From positions 558,001 through 622,000 of the forward strand of contig JAHLEZ010000023.1 of the NCBI GenBank assembly GCA_020726505.1: DNA of 64,000 nt, given 5' to 3'. Shown here one piece after another: positions 14,001 to 24,879 of the stretch. The notes below the pieces were generated by a model. That model made no database searches. It was given only the letters and a program-made list of their open reading frames with translations, and was not told the origin of the DNA. The DNA is from Leptodontidium sp. MPI-SDFR-AT-0119 (lineage: Eukaryota; Ascomycota; Leotiomycetes; Helotiales; Leptodontidiaceae). Numbering within the stretch: the stretch's first letter is position 1; every line of letters begins with the position of its first letter. The translations under genes were made by a program, and so were the position numbers.

Positions 14001-14110
14001 CCTCTCTTAGTAGAAATTTAAGAATTTTATTACTCTCATTAACTTAGTAGATATTCGTGTTTAATTAAAGTAACTTATTATAAAGCCCTCGCTTTAAAAC
14101 AGGTCTTTAC
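8020..14110 (+). pseudogene. gag-pol relic of element B1
   Basis: Broken plus-strand coding DNA. The protease-like segment near 9600-9890 contains LLNNGAIT and IIKGQSTCVFKGA, where the Asp of the DSGA-type active site appears as Asn. The pre-integrase segment near 10100-10260 reads HLRAGHLKKEVLENLVKNA. The RT core near 12680-12730 reads FIIFYIDDI. RNase H resumes after the solo LTR with TVTTSTIQAELLSVKRTAKE near 13690-13770, then LRHVDIHNM near 13890. The order is Copia. Stops are spread throughout, so no protein is expected. Confidence 0.85.
13249..13629. repeat. solo LTR (family S) inside B1 RNase H
   Basis: 381 bp with TGTAAT...ATTACA ends and a perfect 5-bp target duplication AGGCA at 13244-13248 and 13630-13634. 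A sister copy lies at 32093-32463. No internal retroelement sequence lies between its ends, so it is a solo LTR left by LTR-LTR recombination. It interrupts the RNase H coding region of B1, so it inserted after B1. Its shared blocks include a GAGCTCGG-rich stretch and CCTTCCCTCGGGGAAAGGG. Confidence 0.88.
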
Positions 14111-14449
14111 ACACGTTCTTTACTTTTCCTTTATATAAGGGTAGTTTAACTATGAGCTCACCCTATAAATACATAATATATTTTCTTATATATTTGTTAT
14201 TATTTTATAAATTCTCTTACTATTTAATTTACTTCGAGAGCAACTAAGCTCGGGGGTGAAATTCACGGCATTTAGAAGATTTAATTACTCTTAATAGTTG
14301 TTTGTTTTTATAATAAAAGTAACGTAACGTAAGTAAATTATAAAGGGACACTTAATTATTTAGAAGTTCTTAAGCTTTACTTTATAAAAAGAGAGTAACT
14401 TAATTATCTTTAAGTAGTAAGCCCTGAACTTCCTTAGCTAGAGTAGCTA

Positions 14450-15215
14450 AGGCACTTCTAATCACACTATAAAGCTTATTAATGTGAGCGGCCGAAGCCT
14501 CTTTTTTAAGAGTAAAAGCTAGAGCTCTACTAACACTAGTAGGTCTACAAGTAGGCTCCAGAGAAAATAGAGTACTAGTAACAGTAGTAAGTTGCTTTCT
14601 AGTAACCCGCGCATAAACCTTTAGAGTACCGAAGGAGTTCTCTTTATTTAAAAGAAATTAATCGATTTAGCCTTAATTTCGCGGGAAATTTAAGATAAAA
14701 TAATATACTAGACTCTTTAATAATAGTACCACCTTTATCTTCCTCCTCCTCGTTACCTCCTCCTAAGCCGGTTACTTTATTAGTAGTAGTAGTAACAACC
14801 TCACCTTAGAGGGTAGTAAAAACAAGAGCTCTTAAGCGCTTTAATTCCTAAAACAGTCAGTAATTACACGCTAAAAAGGAACAATTAAAGGAATTTACCT
14901 TTTTACTTACGTCGTTTAAGAGCGTAATATAATAAAGGAGAAAAGGGGCCTAAGTAGTAGTAAGAGCAACTTTATAGGAGTAGCCTAACAAGTAAGCGAA
15001 ACAACAAGTACCCCGACTAATAATATTAAAGTACTCGCTAGTACTTTTAATTTAAAGGGCGCTATTAATATAACCTAAATAAATAACTAAACGCTCATTT
15101 CCCTTGACCCGGGGAACACGAGCATAAGTAACCGGAGCAGCCGCAGTAGCTCTCTTTAGAGCAAGAGCAGCCTTTAAAGCCTTCTTAGTATCCTTTTTCT
15201 TTTTCGCCTACTATA
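14450..15215 (-). pseudogene. antisense Cys-rich accessory ORF relic of B1
   Basis: Reading from 15215 downward on the minus strand gives a Lys/Ala-rich start (AKKKKDTKKALKAALALKRA), then PRVKGNERLVIYLGYI, which aligns with PRVKGAERTVICLGCI in the B2 copy. Both Cys of the first C-x2-C pair are Tyr here and Cys in B2, directly showing TGY-to-TAY damage. The downstream part is Ala/Ser/Glu-rich. It sits between the end of RNase H and the 3' LTR, antisense to pol, as in elements A and C. Confidence 0.7.
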
Positions 15216-15615
15216 ATTAATAATGTTTAAATTAATATATAGCCCCAAAATTAACGATTAGCTTAACAAAAATCAATTTAATAACTTATAATAGTAGCTA
15301 AACTATTAGCCTTAACGGCCTTAGTAGAGCGCACTAATACACCTATAGTATTAATTAATTAATTTATTAATTAGTTGATTAATTATTAATTAGTTAATTA
15401 GTTAGTAGATCGAAAGGTCGATTTATATATATTATAAAGAGGTTATAAGATTAAGAATTAAGTAGGGGATACGCTACTTCAAATAAGACGGTTGTTTACC
15501 TAACTTAATAGTACAAGAATAGTTATGGCCTAATTGTTTAGTTTAGTGTTTACTCTCGCTTAAAGTAGCTAATCACAATATTAGTAGCTTATAATTATTA
15601 CTTAACTAGGGGGTG

Positions 15616-15800
15616 TGTCGTACAAGCACAGGCTAATACTCGGTTAATTGTGCGTTATACTAGTTTTAGATTTTGCTAGCGTATACCGCTTTTAGGGGAA
15701 TAACGTGTTCCCCTGATTTCCTTATATATTCTAAAGAACAATTAATCACTTTAATTTAACTTACGTTAATCGCAAGGCTCTACTCCACTTCTGTACCACA
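15616..15800 (+). repeat. 3' LTR of element B1
   Basis: 185 bp, starts TGTCGTACAAGC and ends TGTACCACA. It aligns along its full length with 7726-7910. Confidence 0.9.
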
Positions 15801-18617
15801 GTACTATAATTAAGGAAGTGATTATTAATTATAATGCCTATATTAGGAACAAGTCATCTTAGTACATACCTTATGAGTAAATGATTATAATACTAATACT
15901 ACTAAAACCTTGGAAATTTATATTATAGGACTTTATAAGGCTGTTACCGTTATTAAAGGACTAGGCCATAGGAGTTAGCTATAACATAATACTTATTATC
16001 ATAAAGAAACTTACTAAATATATGATTTTAGTATTAGTTAAGTCCACACTTACGGCCGAGAACCTAGCATAGGTATACCTTAAAGAAGTAGTTTTTAAGC
16101 ATAAAGTACTGTCACATTTTGACTATTTACATGCCTCACTCTTCTAAAGGCAGAGTGAGAGTAGGTTTATATACATAAGGGAGAGCTTCGAGAGCTTTCT
16201 ATGTGTTTACAAATCAAGGCTTCTAGAGCCTTCGGTATCCACGTGATTCTTGGATCACATGATTTCCAACATAGCGCTTAGCTCCTTCTTAGAGTTAAGG
16301 TGGGCCTTTATAGTAAAGTAGATCCTTTTAAATAAGTTTATATTATTAATGTTTAGGGTTTTATTATTCTTAGAAGTAACTCGTATAACTTTAGTTTATA
16401 GATTCTAAAGAAGAGAGAAGATAAATCTTATAGAGGCTTACTTATTAGTGAGGTTATTATAGTTAATATAATTAATAGCGACCTCTCTAAATACCCGGAG
16501 GAAGTTGCGGCATTATTCGAGAGTAAGCTTACTGTCTTTTATAAGAGTCTTGAAGTTATACTTAAGTCGGTTAAGGTAACTATTAATATATAGGGGGCGC
16601 TTTATATTATCGCGCTAATACTCCTAAATTATAATATCCTTGAAGTTAGTATAATTACTCTCTTTAAAGCCTAAAAGCTTCCGAATAGTCTATATATAAG
16701 TTTAAGTAACGTACTTAATCACTTATTCTTTCTTAACTTAATTATTAGTGACTATATAAGTTATAAAGTATCGATCGAGAATTCAGAAGTAGTTACTAAT
16801 ATTAATTCCGTTAAAGATAAGGGTATTTAAGGTTCTAGTAATAAGTATAAGCTAACTAAGATAGATTTTCAGGTTCTTTAAGTCGTTTATAGTAAAGGTA
16901 AGACTAAAGTATTAGTATAGCCTTATAAGATTAATAGAATTAGAGCTAGTAGTCCCTTGCTTTTCTTTCTTTCCTTTATTCCTCTTTTAAGAAGTATCTA
17001 AGGTTTAAGAAGTAGTGTCCTTAGAGAGTATAAAAGTATTAATACTTAGCCTAACAGTGATTTCAAGTCTAAATAAAGGAGTTACTTTTATTAAAACAGA
17101 GTTAAGGGGCATTATAATATTATTAAACTTACTTATCTTAAGGTTACTATAATTATAGTCGATGTTTCTGTTATTTAATATCCTGTGTTGTCGTAAGAAG
17201 GTCGTAATAAAGTAAGTTAATAGTGTCGTCGATTAGAATATAGGAAAGTAACTAAGAATATAATATATTAATTGTTAAAGAAATATAAAGGAAACCTCTT
17301 CCCTTAAAACAGAAAGTATATAGGCTCTCACTTACTTTAAAGCGAGATAAGTATTGTTAAGAGAGCATAAACGAAAACTCTAGAATAAGGTGTAGAGCAC
17401 CAAAGGCTGAACCCTTTGGGGCACTAGGTCTTCAATGTAAGGTGGAAAAAGTCTTCAATTTTTTTCTAAAATACAACCTGGCAAGACCTCTTATACTACC
17501 CTAGAGGCAGTTTGGTTCATGCCTTAGAAGCCTTAGGCTTCATAACGAAAGCTGGCCCTAATGGCCGCTTAACAGTATTAATAACCTCTAATAAAGGTTT
17601 AAGGCTGTGCTCCTTAGTTAACCCTTGGCGAACGCTAATAATTATTAAACTAAAACAAATACGCCTTAAAGCTTAAGGCTCGTATACAGAAATTATAAAA
17701 ATAATAAAAGTAATATAATAAGGAAATAAAGTAAGGGAATTAACACTCGGCGTAAGCCACTTAGGCTTTAGACTAGCCTAGAAGTTCTATGTCTCGGCGA
17801 ACACTCCGAAATATAGGCTTACTAATACTTTACTTAAGCTTCTAATATATTAATTTTAGTTCTATTATAGAGTCTCGACTTTTCTTAACGTTTAAAGAAT
17901 ACTAATTACGTTTAAAAACACTAGAACCTTCGCTGAGAATAGAAATTAATGCGAAGTAACTAAGTACTATGTCTTAGAACAATAAAATTAAAATAGTGGC
18001 CTAAGGGAGACAGATTTTCTAGTACTATAAGTACTCTTACTTTGTAGTTTTCCTTAGTTCCTTAGTAGTCTTCGTTTCTCTTAAGTCAAAGGTTTATATT
18101 CTTTATATTTGTCGTTTTGCCTTGAGGGCTAAGAGATAACTAACTAAATAGCTCCTTTAGTTTAGACAATTGTCGTTTTTCTTGACTCTCTTTATATAAG
18201 TTAATATATAGGGGCCTCACTATTATACTTACTTAGTTCCTCCTTTAATAATAACTCACTCCTTACGTAGGTTACTAAAAATATATAAGAGGAACGAACC
18301 TTAATTTATATAATAAGAGGGTAATATATAGCGAGCCACTAAAGGAGATTCTAGGCTTTATAAATAATAGATTAATTAAATTTAAAGATATTATATATCT
18401 AAAGAGTACAAATCGGTAAAGAAGGGGAGGGAAAAGAGTTTTAATAAATAAAATATATCTAGTGTTACGTTCTTGACGTTTTGTAATCAAGTGTTAGCTC
18501 CTTTTATGTGCGAAGGACTAGCGCAGTCATGTGACAAAAGAAATCAGCGGCTGTCCCCGCTACAATATTAGGGGCTATCTTATTTAAGTAACGATACTTT
18601 AAGTAAGGTGCTTAAAG
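15801..18617. other. AT-rich RIP relic DNA, no gene
   Basis: No intact coding region. 16290-17240 has coding texture on the plus strand (for example LSKYPEEVAALFESKLTVF and NINSVKDKGI) with regularly placed stops, so it is probably a degraded transposon Gag or another mobile-element protein I cannot name. A small hairpin (CTCACTCT / AGAGTGAG) lies at 16135-16165, and 16180-16270 has LTR-like GC-richer sequence. 17390-17590 holds short GC-richer inverted words. I see nothing assignable in 17600-18617. Confidence 0.5.
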
Positions 18618-19060
18618 TGTAACGTTCTTAAGTTCTAACTAGTACGCGGCGTATAAGTCCATCGGTTAGTATTAGTTAAGAAATAAGGTTACAAGAAGTC
18701 GGGTTCTTAACAGGAATTAAGACGTTATAAGTAATAATTAAACTACTATATGAATTTAAGCACGAAGCTTTATTACCTAGGAAATCATACTAATTATATA
18801 ACTCGTGGATCTCTAGGAAGCCTACGTTCTCGGGGCTCTAAGAGCCTTAAATCGTAAAGCTCCAAAAGCTTCATGCCATTACGTAACCTCCCGCCAATCC
18901 TAAACGACCTCTAGGTTGGCCCGTAAAGTGGCCCTTTGGCCTATCCTAGCTTCTCTATGCGGTAGTACCACCGAGCCTTAGGGCTAAGATACACGTGATT
19001 GCTTGGGCCGTGACACGTTTGAGCTTGCATTTGCCTAGTTAGGCTCTCTAAGCGAATACA
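18618..19060. repeat. foldback element D, partial copy
   Basis: 18618-18800 aligns with the left arm of the foldback element at 23388 (TGTAACGTTC start, then GTACGCGGCGTA and TTTAAGCACGAAGCTTTA). 18945-19000 matches the spacer of that element in the reverse orientation. The right arm is not recognisable, so this is a truncated or internally inverted copy. Confidence 0.6.
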
Positions 19061-19738
19061 CACGTGATAAGCTAGAGTAGTTATATAGACCTAGAAATCC
19101 CCCGTACAATAGAATCATCATTCACACCAGTATCACTTCTTTTCAGCTTTTAACTTAAAGTATATTTTATATAAACTCAGGATTTTTATCTTCATTATTT
19201 TAAGTAAGTAAAATCCCTTATAAAGCTACTTAAATAAATTAAGGCTTAAGAAAATAATACTAACGATTACGATAACTTTAATAATAATAAGAAAATAAAC
19301 TAACGATTAAGAACAAGCTTTTTTAAGAGAAAGAGGCAATATAACGACTAAGGGCACTAAAGGCCTTATTTCTAATATACTAACTAACTAAGTATTACTA
19401 AGATTAAACGAGCTTATAATACTTCTCCTTTATATATAAAGCTTTACTTTTTATATCTTTTTTCTTACGTAATTATAAATTCTAAGGGACTTTAATTATC
19501 TTTACATATTATTTATTAAGCTATATAAGGCCGTATACATACGTAAGTACTATCTTTCTAAAGCTAGCGTCACAAATCTTCTTTATTACTTAAAAGAAAA
19601 GGTTCTATTTAACTCGCTAAATTGGAAACCCGATATTAAAATGGTACAAACTAGTATTAAGTACGTCATCGCAATAGGCCGACTTAACTAAGAGGTAGAA
19701 CACAAAGTAACCTAAATGTCAAAAGCGTAACTTGTATT
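19061..19738. other. AT-rich repeat relics
   Basis: No gene. 19339-19520 is a partial copy of TIR element T, matching the reverse complement of 23232-23040 (ATTAAACGAGCTTATAA and CTTTATATATAAAGCTTTA). The rest is low-complexity AT-rich DNA. Base composition returns to normal near 19740. Confidence 0.5.
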
Positions 19739-20064
19739 AAGACTCCCCCCCTTTCCCTTCGTTTTCCCCTGCCCCTGCCCCTCTTATTTAACTAACCTAC
19801 TACGCACCCTCGTAGCTTAGCAGGTCTTGCTTCAACCGCTGAAAATAAGACATTAAACACTTAAAGGAATAATCTTCAAGCACACTTACTACTAACAAAC
19901 CCACGGGAAGTCCCAACCAAAGCCACTCACATTCCGACTATTGGTCAATTATGTGTCGCTGATTATTCTGCGGCATTTTTGGGGGGTTTTGTTTTTTTGT
20001 CGTATTAGGAAAAACGGGATCGGCGATGTGTCCCGTATGGGCCCACTTCCCCGCGTGAAGACCG

Positions 20065-20610
20065 GGCAGTCAAAGCCTTATTTGGTGGCGTGGCAGTGAA
20101 AGAGACCCCTCCGTATGGGAAAGGCGGAAGAACCCGAAGAGGACTTGGCTCACGGTCTACGTTTTTATCCGCACACCAAAATAAATACCTTTCTAAATAG
20201 GTTAATATCAACACAAGCATCAACATGTTTCAATCAAAAAACTGATAGGATTATTCTCGAGCTTCTGTTAAGTATTTGTGTCTTTTTTCGAAGGGTTTAA
20301 ATAACAGGAAAAGGTCGGAAGCTTGCGCCGAAAAAGGGGTCTCCAGCAGGGGTTCTGCGTTTTCGCTTTTTTGGTGTGCGGATAAAAACGTAGACCGGGA
20401 GCTTGGTTCTCGAGTCTCTCGCGGAATCTTCCTTTCCGTGGCTGTTGGGTGTGTAGTTTCCTCAAAAGTGGGCGCGTATGAGTTCGGCATAGTACTACTG
20501 ATTCGACGGAGCCGACATTGATCAATGCCGCTATCTGCCGCTTCACCCTCCCTGTGGTATTGTTCAACGGCTTAGCCTCACTCGGATGTCAGCCAAAAGG
20601 ACAAAGCGTC
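20065..20610 (+). repeat. duplication unit 1, host of MITE-like insert
   Basis: Diverged direct duplicate of 20800-21045. Matches run GTCAAAG.CTTATTTGGTGGCGTGGCAG, CTCGCGGAATCTTCC, GGCATAGTA.TACTGATT.GACGGAG and GT.AGCCAAAAGG. Unit 1 is longer because of the 250-bp insertion at 20152-20401. No real ORF is supported; the open frames here are opposite-strand shadows of the repeat. Confidence 0.7.
20152..20401. mobile_element. MITE-like element with 29-bp terminal inverted repeats
   Basis: TIRs lie at 20153-20181 and 20369-20397, core CTACGTTTTTATCCGCACAC. The insert interrupts duplication unit 1 relative to unit 2. Flanks CTTGGCTC (20144-20151) and CTTGGTTC (20402-20409) look like an 8-bp target duplication with one mismatch, which would fit a hAT-type non-autonomous element. 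No coding capacity. Confidence 0.65.
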
Positions 20611-20799
20611 GGCATCGGGATAGGGATGCCGCGGACTGGTTCTCACCTTCTCGTGAGCTTTAGCACAAGTCACCCTCGAACCACCTTGCCTGTCTCTGAT
20701 CCATCTAGTTAGACTATGGAAAATCTGGGGACTTCCTGGAGGCTGGTCTGAACGGACCCACATTCCGCGTTCTTCCCAAGAACAAATACATCCCACCCC

Positions 20800-21045
20800 T
20801 TGCGCGGTCAAAGCTTATTTGGTGGCGTGGCAGCGAAAGAGCCTAAGGGACAGGTGGAAGAACACAAAGGGAACTGTTCTCGTGTCCCTCGCGGAATCTT
20901 CCAGCTTTGTATAATATGCAATTTCCTTGAAGTTGGGCGCGGAGTTTGGCATAGTATTACTGATTTGACGGAGACGACACCCGCTATCATGTGCTTCAGA
21001 TCCCCGTAGCATTGTTCGACGACTTGGGATGTAAGCCAAAAGGAA
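20800..21045 (+). repeat. duplication unit 2
   Basis: Direct duplicate of 20065-20610 without the MITE insert. It differs by scattered substitutions and small indels rather than only transitions, so the duplication is old. Confidence 0.7.
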
Positions 21046-21325
21046 GTTGGTTTCAGCCCTCACAGATTAAAAGGTCGGTGGCGCCAAGGGGGTTCGGTTC
21101 CTTCCGAAATTCGCGCAGGATCCGGAATCTCGCCACGGAAGTTTGTTTTAGCCTTCCTATTGAAGCATCCATAATTTATACCTCCAACTCTGAATTTGGA
21201 GGTTGTCCAACCAATGGTAGATGAAGCTTTATCTAGGTAGCTGGATGTTCAAATCCTTAAAGTCTGCTTGGTTTGTTCGCATGCTTTCTTCCGCTCACTG
21301 CCTTCCCAACTCTATTTTCGAGCTG

Positions 21326-22723
21326 ATGCTCTTGTTTGGAACGGCATTTACAATCGACGATCCTGCTTTCGAGATGACAGCTATCGAATACCCAGGCGTC
21401 GATAACGACATTAGTCCAAGCGCTCTGACGGCGATTTGGACAGGGGCATCCATAGCGATTATCGTTGTTGTTGTCCGGACTTTCACCCAAGCGAAGATCG
21501 TGGGTCGCGTTGGTATTGATGATTACCTGATGATTCTGTCACTTGTACGTTCCCTCATTGAATGGGATCAGCTTTAACAAGAGTAAATCAGGCCTCTGCT
21601 TTGCTCAACACTTCACTCATTACCAGCAGCATCCACTGGGGCACCGGAAGACACTGGTATTATCTCAGTGACCTAGAGAGGAAGATGGCAGTGAAATACC
21701 AAGTTCTCGCTGAAGTTCCGGGCATCGCCGCTCCAACCCTAGCACGAATCTCCTTTTCTCTCTTCGTTTTGAAGTTCGTTGGACCATCCAGGGCCAAGAA
21801 ATGGATTCTCTGGTCTGTCATCTGGGGACAAATTATCAGTAACCTTATCCTTATCATTATCATTCTGGCTCAGTGCGAAATCTTCTCGGCACTTTGGGAT
21901 CCAACGGTTGGGGGCCGGTGCTGGAGCCTTTATGCGCAGATATATGCCAGTTATGTCATAGGAGGTATGTTCCTCCAAAAGCTGTTGGCAACGATTATAC
22001 TAACCTGAATAGCTATAAACTCATTACACGATCTTATACTCACATTTTTGCCACTCATGATCCTTAGAGTTTTGAATATGAGTCTTCGAATAAGGGTCAT
22101 CCTTGCTACTCTAATGGGAATGAGTATTTTGTAAATACCAATGTCCGTTCTCCTTGACTTCTCTAATAACCAATTGGTAGTACATTCGTAGCCTCCATTA
22201 TCAAGACTGTCGCGATTAGGAACTTTGGAGAGAGGCAAGATTTCACACGTAAGGAGAACCTTCTTCCACCGTCTTAAAAGGACTTAAGTTAACAGAAGTC
22301 TGTCTTAAGACAACGTCGTTAGCTTCATCATCTGGTTCACGATTGAAAACTACGTTGTAATAATCGCCGCCTCTGTCCCCTCGATCCGACCTCTCCTCCT
22401 CTACCTTAAAAAATCCAACTCCCAAACCGGCTCCTGCGCCCTAAGGACCTACCCAGGCCAAACCACCAGGCGCAGCCCAAACGGCTACGTCTCTCACCAT
22501 AACGAGCATGTTATTAATATACCACATTCGGGATTAAAGGGTTACACACAAAATACGGCAGTGGGGTTGGCGGTTGGAGGGAATAAGAATATGGCTGATA
22601 ACGAGAGTGAGGAGCATATTTTGGGGTTCCAGAATGATTCGACGGCGGGTATTACGAAGACTACGACTGTGAGGGTGACGTATAATGAGGAGGATGGGCA
22701 GGATCTTGTTACGGGCACTCCCG
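21326..22723 (+). pseudogene. rhodopsin/PTH11-like integral membrane protein, broken
   Basis: The plus strand encodes the fungal rhodopsin-domain membrane protein pattern. Exon 1 (to 21543) covers the first helices, with SIAIIVVVVRTFTQAKIVG and IDDYLMILSL. A 47-bp intron (21544-21590, GTACGT...CAG) follows. Exon 2 (21591-21963) includes KWILWSVIWGQIISNLILI and CEIFSALWDP. A second intron starts GTATGT with branch ATACTAAC. Exon 3 has PLMILRVLNMSLRIRVILA and FTIENYVVIIAASVPSIRPL, and the tail HILGFQNDSTAGITKTTTV is typical of the family. In-frame stops near 22131, 22200 and 22290 destroy the protein. The 3' part shows RIP-like C-to-T changes and ends against TIR element T. The true start is uncertain; an in-frame ATG also lies at 21248. 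Confidence 0.75.
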
Positions 22724-22725
22724 AG

Positions 22726-23232
22726 TCACGGACTCGGAGCGTGCTAGGACAGCACAGCTGCTAGGACCATAAGCTCAGGACGACTATGGGTCTAGGACAA
22801 TGGTTCCAGGGGAACATTAGTCCTAGGACATATCTTCTAAGAGAACCTAGCACCTAGGATTTCGTTACCAGAGTCACATATACCGTAGTACTCTCCTATA
22901 GTTTATATAAAAATTCTATAAAAAATTTTTATTAAGGAATTTAAGGCGAGGGATATTTGCTAATTTTTTTAAGACAAATTAAAAAAGAGTTATGAATAAT
23001 ATAACTCTTAATTTAAAAAAAAAACTACAATTACGTATAACTACGATCTTATATATTAATAGCAAGTATATAAAACTAATAAGAGTTCTTTAGAATCTAT
23101 AACTAAGTAAGAAAAAAGGTATAAAAAGTAAAGCTTTATATATAAAGGAGAGGCTTTATAAGCTTGTTTAATCTCGGTAATACTTGGTTAATCGGTATAC
23201 CGGAAATAAGGCTCTAGGCACTCCCAGTCGTG
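22726..23232. mobile_element. TIR element T (about 0.5 kb, non-coding)
   Basis: The left end GTCACGGACTCGGAGCGTGC and the right end, read in reverse as GTCACGACTGGGAGTGCC, form imperfect terminal inverted repeats of about 25 bp. The interior is AT-rich and non-coding. A partial second copy lies at 19339-19520. The element abuts the 3' end of the rhodopsin-like pseudogene. No convincing target duplication was seen. The left end can also form a local hairpin (CCGAGTC/GACTCGG). Confidence 0.5.
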
Positions 23233-23271
23233 ACATAAAGAGATAGTTTTATAATAATAACTTATAAAAGA

Positions 23272-23390
23272 ATTCGGGGCGAGGGATATTTACTATTTTC
23301 TTAAATAAATAAATAAAAAGTTGTAAATAATATAACGCTTACTTTAAAATAATAATAATTACGTGTAATTGCGGCTTTGTATATTGATAT
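23272..23390 (+). repeat. AT-rich direct repeat of 22936-23060
   Basis: Both copies share GGCGAGGGATATTT, AATAATATAAC and ATTACGT, followed by TTTATATATTA-like sequence. The first copy lies inside element T, so this is probably a remnant of another T copy. Confidence 0.55.
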
Positions 23391-23980
23391 AACGTTCCTG
23401 GTTCTGACTGGTACGCGGCGTATAGGCTCGTTAGTTAGTATTAGCTAAAAAGTAAAGTTATAAGAGGTTTAGTTCTTAATAGAAATTAAGACATTATAAG
23501 TAATAGTTAAATTCTTATATAAATTTAAGCACGAAGCTTTATTACTTAAGAAACTGCTTTGTTTATATAAACCTTCGATTTAGCTAAGATCTTAAATCCC
23601 TAGATCCTTAGATCTCTTTAAGTCCTAAAAGCTTCTGGGATCCCGGGATCCTATCACGATCTAGGGACATCACGTGTGTCTGGCCCTAAGGCTCGGCGGC
23701 CACGCCGCACAGAGAAGCCAGAACAGGCCCGTACGAAGCCACTCCTTAGGCCTAAAGCGAAGGATAGGTAGTCACGTGGGGGATCCCTAGATCCCTGGAT
23801 CCCTTGGTAAGCGAGGGGATCTAAGGATCTAAGGATTTAGGAAATTAAGAGATCCAGGGGATTCCTAGGTAAGACAAAGTTTTATATAAATAAAGTAATT
23901 TCTTAGGTAGTAAAGCTTCGTGCTTAAATTTATATAATAATTTAACTATTGCTTATAACGTCTCGATTCTTATCGAAAAC

Positions 23981-24255
23981 TGTTGGTATCTAACCAAGGT
24001 CCGATACCTGATATCAGGGTGACAAAGAATATAACAAGTGAAGTTTGATCAAGTATATTCCGTGTGTCCCTTTCGTACGAAAGGGAAAGCTACCTTAAAT
24101 ACATCAAGTACTAAACCCCGTAGCTCGTATAAGCATTACTCGTACGAAACCAGGAGGCAAGGTATGAAACCAAGCTTCATCTCGGCCAGGAGAGACGACT
24201 ATCTTTGGAAGCTGTCAGAGTAAGAGAATGCCCCTCAGCTAAGGCTATCCCAACA
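23981..24255 (-). repeat. 3' LTR of element C
   Basis: 275 bp, TGTTGG...CCAACA. It contains the 18-bp palindrome CCCTTTCGTACGAAAGGG and one more CGTACG. Any short open frame in it is repeated exactly in the other LTR. Confidence 0.95.
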
Positions 24256-24410
24256 CTGGCAACTCTTCTTTTGTCAGAAGAAAAACTCTCCTACCTTCCT
24301 TCTTTCTCCTCTGTACGAAGTGCGCGCAACCTAGCGCATTATCCCCAGCTCCTCTTCTTCCTTCGTACGAAGCACGTGCTCCATGTGACTTCGGCTCGCT
24401 ATGTTGAATA

Positions 24411-24879
24411 GTGACCGCTTTGGGAAGGAACGACTTCGTTCCTTCCTCGTACGTCTCTCGCCAGCTGGCTGCTAGCCTTTTCCACGCACAAAAGAGATTT
24501 TCTGAATTCCCTCTTCTCTTCTTCTTCTCTTCTTCTTCAACCAACAGCAACAACAGCAGCAGCAACAGTAAGTCCCCTTTCTCTTCTTCGTACAGCTCTC
24601 CTCCTCCTCAGATATTCTCTGTACGACCTGAGATAGCCTCGTACGAATCGGCGCCTCTCTTTTCCGCCTTGCCTGCAAGGTAATCTGATTCGTTGTCGCT
24701 GTGTACTAACGAAAGGTCTTCCGTAGGCCACAACACCACCACCACCACCACCACAACCAGGTGAGTACTCTCCCTCGTACGAAGTCTACCCCCTCGAGAC
24801 TAGCTTCGCACAGCTGCTGCAACCTTAGTGAGGTGGTACTAACGCCTGCGTAGCCACACCACACCACACCACACCACAC
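24411..24879 (+). other. spliced 5' leader of the antisense gene of element C
   Basis: Exons inferred from splice consensus are: up to 24679, 24727-24760, and the first 27 nt of 24853-24881. The introns are 24680-24726 (GTAATC, branch GTACTAAC, acceptor GTAG), 24761-24852 (GTGAGT, GTACTAAC, GTAG) and 24882-24981 (GTTAGT, GAACTAAC, ATAG). The exons are rich in CAC/CAA repeats (poly-His/Gln in one frame). The joined exons stay open in one frame from 24411, but that codon is GTG and I see no ATG in it, so I treat them as untranslated leader. Confidence 0.5.

Larger units (their letters stand above)
7726..15800 (+). mobile_element. Copia LTR retrotransposon B1, RIP-degraded
   Basis: A second Copia family, flanked by 185-bp LTRs starting TGTCGTACA (in this orientation) and related to the inverted copy B2 at 33449-41124. 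The plus strand carries broken Gag, zinc knuckle, protease, integrase, RT (FYIDDI near 12710) and RNase H segments. RNase H is split by a solo LTR at 13249-13629. A reverse-strand accessory ORF relic sits between pol and the 3' LTR. I find no matching target duplication (GATTG before, GTACT after), so one end may have been exchanged by recombination. Confidence 0.9.

Noticed and set aside
7721..15805. Target duplication for element B1
   Set aside because: GATTG and GTACT do not match even allowing for transitions; none is claimed.
20005..21063. About ten overlapping open frames on both strands
   Set aside because: They follow the direct duplication and the MITE TIRs; none has domain, splice or start support.
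24038..24223. 61-aa frame beginning MKFDQVYSV, repeated at 31350-31535
   Set aside because: Both copies are the identical LTRs of element C; the frame is incidental to the repeat.
24245..24565. Minus-strand frame with poly-Leu/Glu
   Set aside because: Reverse of the CTT/CAG-rich leader exon of the antisense gene; low-complexity artefact.
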